DNA of 64,000 nucleotides from the NCBI GenBank assembly GCA_945957395.1, contig CAMFKE010000005.1:188001-252000 (forward strand), in the 5' to 3' direction. The stretch is from an uncultured Opitutia bacterium (GTDB lineage Bacteria > Verrucomicrobiota > Verrucomicrobiia > Opitutales > UBA953). The notes under the pieces were generated by a model. That model ran no database searches, was not told the origin of the DNA, and saw nothing but the letters and a program-made list of their open reading frames with translations. Below are positions 30,308 to 38,711 of this stretch, piece after piece. How positions within the stretch are numbered: position 1 is the stretch's first letter; each line of letters begins with the position of its first letter. Made by a program: the position numbers and the translations under genes.

Positions 30308-30880
30308 TCAGCGCACGCCGCGCTGACGCAGCGCCTCGAAGAGGCACACTCCGGTGGCGACGGAAACATTCACGCAGGGCACGCTGCCCAGCATCGGGAT
30401 GCGCACCAGGAAGTCGCAGGTCGCGCCGGTGAGGTGGCGGATGCCGTCGCCTTCGGCGCCCATGACGATGGCCAGCGGCCCCTTCAGGTTCGCGTTATAG
30501 ATGGACTGGGAGGTCTTGTGGTCGGAGGTGCCGCAAATCCACACGCCGTGCTCCTTGAGCTTCTCCAGAGCGTTGCGCAGGTTGTTGGCGGCCACCAGCG
30601 TGGTGCTCTCCGCCGCGCCCACCGCGATGCGGCGCACCGTCTCGTTCACCGGCGCCGAGTTCTTCTTCGTGATGATCACGAAGTCGACACCCGCGCAATT
30701 GGCGGTGCGCAGGCACGCGCCGAGGTTGTGCGGGTCCTGCAGGCCGTCCAGCACGAGGATCAACGGCTTGTCCAGACCTTCGAGCAACGCCGGGATGTCC
30801 TCCTCGGAGTATTTCCAGATGGGCTTGTCGATGTCGCCGGAGTGGCGGTTGGCGCGGGCTTGCAGAGGTTTGGCACTCAT
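30308..30880 (-). CDS. SpoU-family (TrmH/RlmB) rRNA or tRNA 2'-O-methyltransferase
   Basis: 190 residues from the ATG at 30880 (longer frames reach 30934). It has the SPOUT knot motifs: motif 1 DPHNLGACLRTANCAGVD, motif 2 LAIVMGAEGDGI, and motif 3 IPMLGSVPCVNVSVATGV. These bind S-adenosylmethionine and methylate a ribose 2'-OH, most likely of 23S rRNA G2251 (RlmB) or a related site. It lacks the N-terminal substrate-binding domain of full RlmB (about 245 residues), so the exact target is open. It diverges from tRNA-Ser and ends at a strong terminator. Confidence 0.88.
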   Translation of the reverse strand: MSAKPLQARANRHSGDIDKPIWKYSEEDIPALLEGLDKPLILVLDGLQDPHNLGACLRTANCAGVDFVIITKKNSAPVNETVRRIAVGAAESTTLVAANNLRNALEKLKEHGVWICGTSDHKTSQSIYNANLKGPLAIVMGAEGDGIRHLTGATCDFLVRIPMLGSVPCVNVSVATGVCLFEALRQRGVR

Positions 30881-31010
30881 TTGCCGGCGGGTTTCGGCCG
30901 AAGTCGCCCCCATGGCGAGAAAAAGATGCGCCAACGCCCCCTCCTCGCGCGCCGATTGCGCAAAAACCGCTTGCCGCCGGGGCGAGCGACCGGCTCAACT
31001 CGGCGCGCAC

Positions 31011-31098
31011 GGAGGGATGGCAGAGTGGCCTATTGCGGCGGTCTTGAAAACCGCTGGAGCGCAAGTTCCCGGGGGTTCGAATCCCTCTCCCTCCGCCA
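31011..31098 (+). tRNA. tRNA-Ser (anticodon TGA)
   Basis: Acceptor GGAGGGA pairs with TCCCTCC, discriminator G, encoded CCA. The anticodon loop CTTGAAA gives TGA (serine). The long variable arm TGGAGCGCAAGTTCCCGG identifies a class II tRNA, and the T-arm GGGGTTCGAATCCC is canonical. Confidence 0.97.
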
Positions 31099-31135
31099 CT
31101 TTTTGGCCGGCGCCCGACGGGCGCATTCATCCGGC

Positions 31136-32584
31136 TCAGGCCGGGCCGGGTTGCTTCTCCGGCGTGACGAACTTGGTGAGCGCGCGGTTGAAGTAGAGGG
31201 GGATTTCGCCGGTGGGGCCGCTACGCTGCTTGGCGATGATGAGCTCGCGCTTCACCAGACCCGGCCCGACCTCCACCTCCTCGTCGTCCTTGGTTTTGCC
31301 CGTGGGGCGCGAGATGAGCAGGACCACGTCGGCGTCCTGCTCGATGGAGCCGGATTCGCGCAGGTCGGACATGCGCGGCTGACGCGCCTCGTCCTCGGAC
31401 TTACGGTTGAGCTGCGCGAGGGCGACGACGGGGATGCCGAACTCCTTGGCCATGGCCTTGATGGCGCGCGAGGCTTCGGCGATCTGCTGTTCGCGGGCCA
31501 CGGAGGAATCGGTGCCGTTGATGAGCTGGATGTAGTCGATGACGATCATGCCCAGCTTGTGCTGCGCGTGCAGGCGGCGGCTCTTGGCGCGGATTTCCAG
31601 GATGTTCTGGCCGCCGGCATCGTCGATGAACAGGGGCATGTCGCGGTACTCGGCCTCGGCGGAGGCGATGTCGGCGAGCGACTCGCGGTTGACGAAGCCC
31701 TCGGAGAGCTTGCGCAGGTTCACGCCGGCACGGGAGCACATGAGGCGCAGCGCGAGTTCGCGCGCGGGCATTTCCAGCGAGAACATGAGCACCGGAATGG
31801 CCTTGCCGGTCTTCTTCTTGGCGTCGAAGAGGGCGGCCTCGATGAAGTTCAGGGCGATGGAGGTCTTGCCCATACCGGGACGCGCCGCGACGACGATCAT
31901 CTGGCCCGGGTGGAAGCCGTAGGTCATCTTGTCCAGATCGACCAGGCCGGTGGGCACGCCGGTGATGGCGCCGCGCGAGTTGATAAGGGTGTTCATCAGG
32001 ACCACGGCCTCCTTCAGCGGGCCCGCCACATGCTTGGCGCTGTCGGTGATCTTGTCCTGCGTGATCTCGAAAAAGCTGCGCTCGACGGCCTCCAGGAGCT
32101 GGTCGATGGAATCGCCGGGGCTGAACGCCTTTTCCACGGTGCCGGTGGCGGTGGTGATGAGCTTTCGGCGGAAATACTTTTCGCGCACGATCTCCATCCA
32201 ATGCACGGCGTGGGCGGTGACCTCGATGCGCCGGGTCAGTTCGTTGATGTAGGCGGGGCCGCCGGCCGCGGCCAGTTCGCCCTTCCTGTGCAGCATTTCC
32301 GGCAGCGTGATCTCATCCACGCTCTTGCCGTCCATGTTGAGCTCCAGCGCCGCCTCATAAATCACCTGGTGCGCGGTGCTGAAAAAGTACTCCGGGCGAA
32401 TCTTCGACGCCTGGCACTGCGTGAGGATGTCGCCGCCGCCCTCCAGGATGATGCTGGCGAGCAGCCCCTGCTCGGCGTCGAGGTTGTGCGGCGCCACGCG
32501 CTCCGAACCGCCGGCGCCGGGGAGCACGGCGGTCTGTTCCTTGCGCGCGCGGCGCGGCTTCTGATCGGTCTTCGTCGTGGACAT
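31136..32584 (-). CDS. dnaB: Replicative DNA helicase DnaB
   Basis: Hexameric helicase that unwinds the fork. 482 residues from the ATG at 32584 (MSTTKTDQKPRRARKEQ). The N-terminal helical domain starts at VAPHNLDAEQGLLASIIL. The RecA-like domain has Walker A ARPGMGKTSIALNF, IDYIQLINGTD (Walker B), QLNRKSEDE and the final block SIEQDADVVLLISRP. No intein interrupts it. The frame continues upstream to 32986, but that stretch has no conserved residues and overlaps the promoter region shared with the divergent plus-strand gene. It converges on tRNA-Ser. Confidence 0.96.
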   Translation of the reverse strand: MSTTKTDQKPRRARKEQTAVLPGAGGSERVAPHNLDAEQGLLASIILEGGGDILTQCQASKIRPEYFFSTAHQVIYEAALELNMDGKSVDEITLPEMLHRKGELAAAGGPAYINELTRRIEVTAHAVHWMEIVREKYFRRKLITTATGTVEKAFSPGDSIDQLLEAVERSFFEITQDKITDSAKHVAGPLKEAVVLMNTLINSRGAITGVPTGLVDLDKMTYGFHPGQMIVVAARPGMGKTSIALNFIEAALFDAKKKTGKAIPVLMFSLEMPARELALRLMCSRAGVNLRKLSEGFVNRESLADIASAEAEYRDMPLFIDDAGGQNILEIRAKSRRLHAQHKLGMIVIDYIQLINGTDSSVAREQQIAEASRAIKAMAKEFGIPVVALAQLNRKSEDEARQPRMSDLRESGSIEQDADVVLLISRPTGKTKDDEEVEVGPGLVKRELIIAKQRSGPTGEIPLYFNRALTKFVTPEKQPGPA

Positions 32585-32793
32585 GGCGGCTGAGGGGAAC
32601 CGTCGCACATTGCCGCCGGAAGCCCGGCGCGCCATGTAAAAGAGGGGCGAGTTTCCACCGGCATTTTCCGCGTTGTTCACGAAGTTGTTCACACCGTTCA
32701 CGGAAACCGTTCGGAAGCCGCGGAATGACCTCGGACCGTCATTGAAAAGCCCGCCATACCCCCTACCTTGAGAATCAGGTCTGCCCCCCAACA

Positions 32794-33423
32794 ATGAACA
32801 CCTCCGCAGATTCCGCAGAAGAACCGAAAAAAAACGGACGGGAAGAGAACCGTGAGCCGGAAAAGCCGCACCTGCACGCGGCAGCGGAGCCCCACAGGCC
32901 ACGACACTCCACGGCCAACATCGTCGTTCGAGAACTGCCTTGGGACAACATAGGCGACGGGAAGAACGGGAATGGTGGCGCAGCAAGGCGGGCGGAGCCG
33001 GCAGCGACGATGACGGGCGAACCTCCGAGACTGCTGGCCGCCCTGATTTCCCGGCTCATGCGGAGGCGAAGCCTGCGCCAGTACATCGAATTCACCGGTG
33101 CCGCGCTGGTGCTGGCAGCCATCGCTTTCCTGCTCTTCCCCAAAGAGTGGATGAGCGGAGAGGCCGCGGACCGGGACTCCATTCCGGTGCCGGCGCCGAC
33201 GGCTCCCGAGAAACGATTCATGGCCGCCGACGCCACGGCTTGGGTCGACGGAGTGCCCATCGGGGCCGTACGCACCAAACGGATACTCATTGACGGAAAA
33301 ATCCACGACCTCGGCGCCGCCATACCGCCGTTCGGCGTGCGATGGACCGGGCGGGACGAGCAGGGCCGGCTCGTGTTCGAGGGGCCCGACGGCGTGGTTC
33401 GCAAGCGCGACATGTCCCGTTAG
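32794..33423 (+). CDS. Bitopic membrane protein with GspB/GspC-like C-terminal segment
   Basis: 209 residues. The N-terminal cytoplasmic part (about 95 residues) is Pro/Arg/Glu-rich and low in order. One transmembrane helix (FTGAALVLAAIAFLLF) is followed by a periplasmic domain of about 90 residues. Its end, RILIDGKIHDLGAAIPPFGV then EQGRLVFEGPDGVVRKRDM, has the layout of small beta domains found in type II secretion proteins GspB/GspC, where VxIxGxxYxxGDxI...G is followed by VxLxGxDG. This is weak resemblance, not an assignment. It is 45 bases upstream of the RluA-family gene and divergent from dnaB. Confidence 0.68.
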   Translation: MNTSADSAEEPKKNGREENREPEKPHLHAAAEPHRPRHSTANIVVRELPWDNIGDGKNGNGGAARRAEPAATMTGEPPRLLAALISRLMRRRSLRQYIEFTGAALVLAAIAFLLFPKEWMSGEAADRDSIPVPAPTAPEKRFMAADATAWVDGVPIGAVRTKRILIDGKIHDLGAAIPPFGVRWTGRDEQGRLVFEGPDGVVRKRDMSR

Positions 33424-33468
33424 CCGGAGCTTGCGCCGCGCCCCGAGAGCCTTTTGCACCACGCCATC

Positions 33469-34152
33469 ATGAGCGAACCCGTCGGCCCCATCCCGCACGC
33501 CGCCCCCCGCATCCTGCGCCGCACCGACGCCTGGGTGGCCGTGGCCAAGCCCGCGGGCATCGCCGCCATCCCGGAAAAATCCGGCGACACCGACTGTCTC
33601 CAAGCCCTTCTGGAGCGCGACCTGGGGCGGCGCGTGTGGGTCGTGCACCGATTGGACAAGGAGGTTTCCGGCGTCATCCTCTACGCCCTGAGCGCCGAGG
33701 CGCACCGGTTCCTCAACATCGCCTTCGAACAGCGCCGCGTCTCAAAAATCTACCTGGCCGGCGCCGCGGGAGCGGTGGCGGGCGACTCGGGCGAGATCGA
33801 CCTGCCCCTGCGCGAATTCGGCTCCGGCCGCATCGGTGTGGACCGCGAAAAGGGAAAACCATGCCTGACGCGCTGGCGAGTGCTGGAGCGGCGCGCCGAC
33901 CGCACGCTGCTGGAGATGGAACCGCACACCGGACGCCGGCACCAGTTGCGCGCCCACGCCTACGCCATAGGCCACCCGCTGCTGGGCGACACCCGCTACG
34001 GCGACAAAGCCGCCCAGGCGCTTTTCCCCCGGCTGCTGCTGCACGCGCGCCTGCTCGACTTCCCCGCGCCCGAAGGCGGACGCGTCACGCTCGAGTGCCC
34101 GCCGGGCGAGGATTTCCTCGCCGCATGGAACACGGGGACGGCTCGGGCGTGA
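33469..34152 (+). CDS. RluA-family pseudouridine synthase
   Basis: 227 residues. It has the catalytic block VVHRLDKEVSGVIL, whose Asp forms the covalent intermediate with uridine, plus EMEPHTGRRHQLRAH and LLGDTRYG. No S4 domain precedes it, so it belongs to the short RluA group acting on 23S rRNA or tRNA; the target site cannot be read from sequence. The ATG at 33469 is preferred to a TTG at 33454. It ends 22 bases before the stop of the convergent TerC gene. Confidence 0.92.
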   Translation: MSEPVGPIPHAAPRILRRTDAWVAVAKPAGIAAIPEKSGDTDCLQALLERDLGRRVWVVHRLDKEVSGVILYALSAEAHRFLNIAFEQRRVSKIYLAGAAGAVAGDSGEIDLPLREFGSGRIGVDREKGKPCLTRWRVLERRADRTLLEMEPHTGRRHQLRAHAYAIGHPLLGDTRYGDKAAQALFPRLLLHARLLDFPAPEGGRVTLECPPGEDFLAAWNTGTARA

Positions 34153-34174
34153 ACGGCCCGGGCGCCGCGAATGC

Positions 34175-34927
34175 TCAGCGGTATTCCTTGTGCAGCTCGA
34201 CCGGCTTGACCGCCTTGCGCTTGGAGCGAGCGCGAATGTTAAGCACCTCGACGGCCACGGAGAAGCCCATCGCGAAGTACACATAGCCCTTCGGAATTTC
34301 CTGGTGGAAGGATTCGGCCACGAGGAGCGCTCCGATCATGATGAGGAAGCTCAGCGCCAGCATCTTCAGCGAAGGGTGCCGGTCGATGAAGTCGCTGATC
34401 TTGTTCACGAACATCACCATGAAGACCATGGAGATGACGACGGCGGCGATCATGATGGGGACGTGCTTCACCATGCCCGCTGCGGTGATCACCGAGTCCA
34501 GCGAGAACACGATGTCGAGAAGACCGATCTGCACGATGATCGCGCCGAACGACGCCGCGCCGCCGAGCGCTTGGGTGGCCTCGCCATCCTCGCCTTCCAG
34601 GTTGTGGTGAATCTCGCGCGTGGCCTTACCCAGCAGGAAAAGTCCGCCCACGAAAAGCACCAGGTCGCGTCCCGACACGGCGTGCCCGGCGACATGGAAA
34701 AGCGGCTGCGTCATGCCGACGATCCAGCCAATGAAACACAGCAGCAGGATGCGCGTCACCAGCGCGATGCCCAACCCCAGCCGGCGCGCCTTCGGGCGCT
34801 GCTCCACGGGCAGCTTGCCCGCGAGAATCGAGACGAACACGAGGTTGTCCACACCCAGCACGATTTCCAAAAGGGCCAGGGTGATGAGCGAGATATAGGT
34901 GTTGGGGTCGGAAAGCAGTTCGAGCAT
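34175..34927 (-). CDS. TerC/YoaE-type membrane protein
   Basis: 250 residues with about seven transmembrane helices. TerC-family signatures EIVLGVDNLVFVSILAGKL and LLDIVFSLDSVITAAGM carry the conserved acidic residues within helices. The family is linked to tellurite/manganese handling and membrane-protein metalation. The start ATG at 34927 (MLELLSDPNTYISL) removes a 157-residue artefactual extension into the gap. It is divergent from a second TerC-family gene. Confidence 0.9.
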   Translation of the reverse strand: MLELLSDPNTYISLITLALLEIVLGVDNLVFVSILAGKLPVEQRPKARRLGLGIALVTRILLLCFIGWIVGMTQPLFHVAGHAVSGRDLVLFVGGLFLLGKATREIHHNLEGEDGEATQALGGAASFGAIIVQIGLLDIVFSLDSVITAAGMVKHVPIMIAAVVISMVFMVMFVNKISDFIDRHPSLKMLALSFLIMIGALLVAESFHQEIPKGYVYFAMGFSVAVEVLNIRARSKRKAVKPVELHKEYR

Positions 34928-35081
34928 GGGAGGAAGTCGCGGGAAGTAGCCCGTTGGCAGGCGCCGACAAGCAGGAAGCCGGGGCGCCGGGAATCCTGCA
35001 GGGTTTTGTAACAACCTCGCGCCGGATTGGCTTGCGACTCCCGCCCGGACTCGGAGCTTCACCGCCGTCTTTTCCGCGCCC

Positions 35082-36107
35082 ATGCCTCCGCTCACACTCC
35101 TGGCTTCCCTTGAAAACGCCGCCGGCACCGTAGCCGCGCACCCCGCGATACCCTGGTGGGCGTGGGCGGCGTTCCTCACCGGCATCGGCTTCTTCCTGGC
35201 GCTCGACCTCGGCGTCTTCCACAAGGAGGAGAAGTCGGTCTCGTTCCGCGAAGCCCTGGCGTGGTGCGGCGTATGGGGCCTGCTCGCCGCCTCCTTCGCC
35301 GCCTTCCTGGCCTGGTGGCGCGGCCCGGAGGAAGCGGGCCTGTTCACCGCCGGATATGTGATGGAACTGGCGCTGAGCGTGGACAACCTGTTCGTCATCC
35401 TCGTCGTCTTCTCCTATTTCCACATTCCCGAAAGCCTGCGCCACCGCGTGCTCTTCTGGGGCATCCTGGGGGCGGCCGTCATGCGCGCCGTCTTCATCGT
35501 GGCCGGCGTGGCGCTGGTGGCGAAGTTCTCCTGGCTCATGTATGTGTTCGGCGGCATCCTGCTTTTCACCGGCGTGAAGATGGCCCTGCCGGAAGAGGAA
35601 AGCGCTCGAGACCTGTCCAAAAACCATGTCGTGCGCCTCGCCAAAAGGCTCTTCCCCGTCTCCAAGGAACTGCACGGCAAAAACTTCTTCATCCGGGAAA
35701 ACGGCAAGTGGGTGGCCACGCCTCTGTTCCTCACGCTGCTGGTCGTGGAGGCCACGGATGTGATTTTCGCGGTGGACTCCATTCCCGCCATCATCGGCCT
35801 GCTTCCGGACAAGCTCAGCGACGGCAGCCCGCTCTCGCAGGAGTCGAAGAACTTCCTGGCGTTCACCTCCAACATCTTCGCCATCCTGGGACTGCGCTCC
35901 ATGTTCTTCGCCATCTCCGGCTTCATGCAGTACTTCCGCTACCTGAAGGTCGGCCTTGCCGCCATCCTCGTGTTCATCGGCGTCAAGATGATCTGCGCCA
36001 CCGCGGGCTGGTTCCATGTGCCCACGCGCATCTCGCTCGCCGTGCTCTTCGCCGTGCTCGCCTGCTCCGTGGCAGCCTCCCTGCTCGTGCCGGAAAAGCG
36101 CAAGTAA
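35082..36107 (+). CDS. TerC/Alx family membrane protein
   Basis: 341 residues, about nine transmembrane helices. Family blocks GYVMELALSVDNLFVILVVF, VEATDVIFAVDSIPAI and FTSNIFAILGLRSMFF contain the paired acidic residues of this group. This is the larger Alx-like subtype, a proposed manganese exporter, as opposed to the shorter paralogue next door. The 154-base intergenic region between the two holds no yybP-ykoY-like riboswitch that I can recognise. The 6-phosphogluconolactonase gene follows 39 bases after. Confidence 0.92.
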   Translation: MPPLTLLASLENAAGTVAAHPAIPWWAWAAFLTGIGFFLALDLGVFHKEEKSVSFREALAWCGVWGLLAASFAAFLAWWRGPEEAGLFTAGYVMELALSVDNLFVILVVFSYFHIPESLRHRVLFWGILGAAVMRAVFIVAGVALVAKFSWLMYVFGGILLFTGVKMALPEEESARDLSKNHVVRLAKRLFPVSKELHGKNFFIRENGKWVATPLFLTLLVVEATDVIFAVDSIPAIIGLLPDKLSDGSPLSQESKNFLAFTSNIFAILGLRSMFFAISGFMQYFRYLKVGLAAILVFIGVKMICATAGWFHVPTRISLAVLFAVLACSVAASLLVPEKRK

Positions 36108-36146
36108 CCGACTCCCCCGCGCTTTCCCCGCCGCCACCGACTTTCC

Positions 36147-36878
36147 ATGAAGCCCCTCCAAACTCCGGCCGGCACCGTGCATGTGCTGGAACGCCCCGAG
36201 GCCTATGTCGCGCTCTCCGCGATGATCAACGACGCGTGCGCCGGCGGCCCCGCCGCCATCGCGCTCAGCGGCGGCTCCACCCCGCTCGACTACTACGCCT
36301 GGGCCGTGCGCAACCACGCCATCCATCCGCGCACCCGCGACTACGCCCACTGGCATGTCAGCGACGAACGCTGCGTCCCGCTCGCGTCCGAGGATTCCAA
36401 TTTCGGCAACGCCGCGCGCGCCCTGCTCGACCCGCTTGGCGTGCTGCCGTCCAAGCGCCACCCCTGGCCGCAGGTCACCGACCCCGAGCTGGCCGCCGAG
36501 CGCTATGCGGCCGAGATGGAGGCGCGCCCGCGCGGCATCGCCTACGACCTTTGCCTGCTCGGGCTCGGCGACGATTCGCACACGGCCTCCCTCTGGCCCG
36601 GATGCCCGCTCATCGGCGCCAACGGAGGGAAAGCCTTCGCGCACACCGAGTGGCCGGGCCGCGGACACCGGCTCACCATCACCGAGACCGGCCTCGCGCG
36701 CTGCGGGAAAATCGTCGTACTCGCATTCGGGGCCAAAAAGGCGCCGGCGTTGAAGGCCGTGCTCCAAGGCTCCTCCAACGCCAAAAAGCACCCGGCGCAG
36801 GTGCTGCGCCAACTGCAGGGCAAGACCTTGTGGCTGGTGGACGAGGCGGCCGCCGCCGAACTCGCGACAAACGCCTGA
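36147..36878 (+). CDS. pgl: 6-Phosphogluconolactonase
   Basis: Hydrolyses 6-phosphogluconolactone to 6-phosphogluconate in the oxidative pentose phosphate pathway. 243 residues of the DevB/SOL type, with IALSGGSTPLDYY, HWHVSDERCVPL, DSNFGNA and LLGLGDDSHTASLWPG. All match the glucosamine-6-phosphate isomerase-like fold and its phosphate-binding residues. zwf and gnd are not in the window. It ends at a perfect 15-bp terminator. Confidence 0.94.
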   Translation: MKPLQTPAGTVHVLERPEAYVALSAMINDACAGGPAAIALSGGSTPLDYYAWAVRNHAIHPRTRDYAHWHVSDERCVPLASEDSNFGNAARALLDPLGVLPSKRHPWPQVTDPELAAERYAAEMEARPRGIAYDLCLLGLGDDSHTASLWPGCPLIGANGGKAFAHTEWPGRGHRLTITETGLARCGKIVVLAFGAKKAPALKAVLQGSSNAKKHPAQVLRQLQGKTLWLVDEAAAAELATNA

Positions 36879-36904
36879 ACACCTCAGCCTCAGCGACGAA
36901 CGAC

Positions 36905-36937
36905 AAAAGGCCGCACCGGGTTCCGGTGCGGCCTTTT
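36905..36937. terminator. Perfect bidirectional terminator between pgl and FecR-like gene
   Basis: A 15-bp perfect stem, AAAAGGCCGCACCGG and its complement, around a GTT loop, flanked by A and T runs. Confidence 0.92.
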
Positions 36938-36955
36938 GTTGAAGAAAACCTAGGC

Positions 36956-37663
36956 TCAGTTCGTGGCGCCTTCGCCGTTGGGGCTGAGGATGCCCAAATC
37001 CGGCGTGGCCGCCGAGGTCGTCGAGCCGGTGCCCCCGGTGGTCTTCTTGGCGCCCGACTTTCCGGCAAAACCACCCTTGGTTGCGGCGGCGGCGGCAATG
37101 ACTTCATCTTCGGACAGAGTCCCGGGGGCAAGGTCGCCATCGCCGAAGCTAATGCTACTGCCGGCAGGCACCTTCACCGGAGTGGATGAGCCTTTGGGCG
37201 AAACCACCGCGACGCCCTTCACCACAGAAATCTTACCTTTTCCGCCCCCGGTCTGATTAGGCTGAAACGCCACCACGCTGGCGGTGCCGGAGAGGTCGGC
37301 TTTGCCGGCGGAGGTCACCACATTCACGGTGGCATTGGTATAATCGCCCGCGATGGCGCCCTTAATCAGAACGATTTCCGATTTCTTGCCGTTGTCCGAA
37401 AACCGCATGCGAATCGAAGTCGCCTCATCCAGGAACTGCGTGGAGCCGTCGGGAAGCTTGACGCCCGCCAGGGATTCCACGCCGGACTGGATCAATCCGT
37501 CGGTAGGCAGGTCATTGCCAACGGCAGCCAGAGTCGTGACTTCACCGTTGGTTACCTTCACCTGGCCTTCCAGGGAGAAAATCGTGGCCGCATCGAAGGC
37601 GAAGGCCGAGGATTGAAGCGCCATCGCGGCGGCTACGAGGCAGGTGAAACGAAAAGATTTCAT
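36956..37663 (-). CDS. Secreted FecR-like domain protein, first paralogue
   Basis: 235 residues with a Sec signal peptide (ending SSAFAF). The mature domain reads IFSLEGQVKVTNG ... ESLAGVKLPDGSTQFLDEATSIRMRF ... VVKGVAVVSPKG, the small beta-rich plan of the FecR domain: G-x-V near the start, LPDGS in the middle. The Gly/Thr/Ser-rich tail ends LGILSPNGEGATN, strikingly like the tail of the neighbouring paralogue. No transmembrane segment or sigma factor is adjacent, so this is not a classical FecI-FecR pair. Likely periplasmic or surface-located; function unknown. Confidence 0.75.
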   Translation of the reverse strand: MKSFRFTCLVAAAMALQSSAFAFDAATIFSLEGQVKVTNGEVTTLAAVGNDLPTDGLIQSGVESLAGVKLPDGSTQFLDEATSIRMRFSDNGKKSEIVLIKGAIAGDYTNATVNVVTSAGKADLSGTASVVAFQPNQTGGGKGKISVVKGVAVVSPKGSSTPVKVPAGSSISFGDGDLAPGTLSEDEVIAAAAATKGGFAGKSGAKKTTGGTGSTTSAATPDLGILSPNGEGATN

Positions 37664-37756
37664 GGTGCGTCCCTAGGGGGTTTATTCAGGAGAAAGGGGG
37701 CGCCCTTAGCCTTGGCAAATAAAATCCCTTGGAGCTTCGCTTCCCGGAAAAACAAA

Positions 37757-37778
37757 GGCCGCGCCTTTCGGCGCGGCC
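37757..37778. terminator. Terminator downstream of second FecR-like gene
   Basis: A 9-bp stem GGCCGCGCC/GGCGCGGCC with a TTTC loop. On the minus strand a TTTGTTTTT tract follows it. Confidence 0.85.
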
Positions 37779-37802
37779 ACTTCTGTTTCGCCAGAAGGCG
37801 CA

Positions 37803-38573
37803 TCAGATATTCTGACCTTCTCCGTTCGGGCTCACCACGATGATGGAAAAGTCGGGCAGCGTCACGCCGGAGGGCGTCGTGGCCGGAGCGGTGGATCCGG
37901 GCTTCTTGGCTCCGGGCTTTGCCACCACCTCGAGATTTCCGCCAGCGACGATGTTGTTCAACGCCGTCAGCACTTCGGGAGCGGCGGAAGTCACCTGGCC
38001 GGCACCCGCGGCGCCTTGGCCGATTTGCGTCTGCGAGCCGGCAGGAACGCTGACCGGTGCAATCGAATTGGGGTTAAAGACCACTGCGGAACCCTTGCTG
38101 GTCACCACATACATGTTGCCGGCGGTCACCGAGGTGGGCGAAAAGTCCACCGAAGACACGCTTCCGGCGATATTCACGGAGCCGGCGCTGGTGACGATGA
38201 GGAAATTCGAGCCGGGAGCGGAGTTCGTGGCGTCGACCCGGATGCCGCCGCGCAGGAGAGCAACCTCGTAGGAATAGACGCCGGGCTTGGCGGACTGCTC
38301 AAGGAAGCGGATACGGATGCGCGTATTCGGCGCGAGAATCAGTTTCTTGCCGTTGGGAAGGGTGACCTCGAGACCCGATTCGGAACCGGTCTCGATGGTG
38401 GAGCCCTCCTCCAACTTGGCGCCGACCTCGATGGAAGCCGGGGTCGCCTCACCCACGCCGGCTCGCGCAAGCCCGCTCAGCGCAGTGACTTCGGCGACGC
38501 CTTTGGCGGCGAAAGCGCCGGCCGGGAGCGCGATGGCGCATGCGAGGAGGGGAAGGAGGCGTGAGAGTTTCAT
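37803..38573 (-). CDS. Secreted FecR-like domain protein, second paralogue
   Basis: 256 residues from the ATG at 38573; the frame to 38654 is untranslated leader. Signal peptide (LLPLLACAIALPAGAFA), then a FecR-like domain with AEVTALSGLARAG, LEVTLPNGKKLILAPNT, VALLRGGIRVDA and MYVVTSKGSAVVFNP. The Pro/Thr-rich tail ends in FSIIVVSPNGEGQNI. The two adjacent genes share the domain and the SPNGEG tail, so they are a tandem duplication with divergence. Each has its own terminator, implying separate transcripts. Confidence 0.75.
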   Translation of the reverse strand: MKLSRLLPLLACAIALPAGAFAAKGVAEVTALSGLARAGVGEATPASIEVGAKLEEGSTIETGSESGLEVTLPNGKKLILAPNTRIRIRFLEQSAKPGVYSYEVALLRGGIRVDATNSAPGSNFLIVTSAGSVNIAGSVSSVDFSPTSVTAGNMYVVTSKGSAVVFNPNSIAPVSVPAGSQTQIGQGAAGAGQVTSAAPEVLTALNNIVAGGNLEVVAKPGAKKPGSTAPATTPSGVTLPDFSIIVVSPNGEGQNI

Positions 38574-38633
38574 GGGGAAGTAAGGGGTTGGGGTTACGAA
38601 AGAGCGAACGAACGGTTTCGCAGAAAACCACAC

Positions 38634-38662
38634 AAAAAAAAGAGAAGGGCGCAAGCCCTTCC
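38634..38662 (-). terminator. Terminator of the phosphofructokinase gene
   Basis: GAAGGGC/GCCCTTC stem with a GCAA tetraloop. On the minus strand it is followed by TCT and a run of T. Confidence 0.88.
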
Positions 38663-38711
38663 CCCTTTTTACAAAACTCCCCCGGTCCGACCAAGGGAGT
38701 TATCCCCGGCC

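Noticed and set aside
31136-32986. 616-residue version of DnaB
   Set aside because: The additional 134 residues show no conserved motif and overlap the divergent gene's promoter region; family start fits 32584.
34928-35081. yybP-ykoY (Mn) riboswitch between the two TerC genes
   Set aside because: The conserved loop sequences of that class are not recognisable, so gene context alone is not enough.
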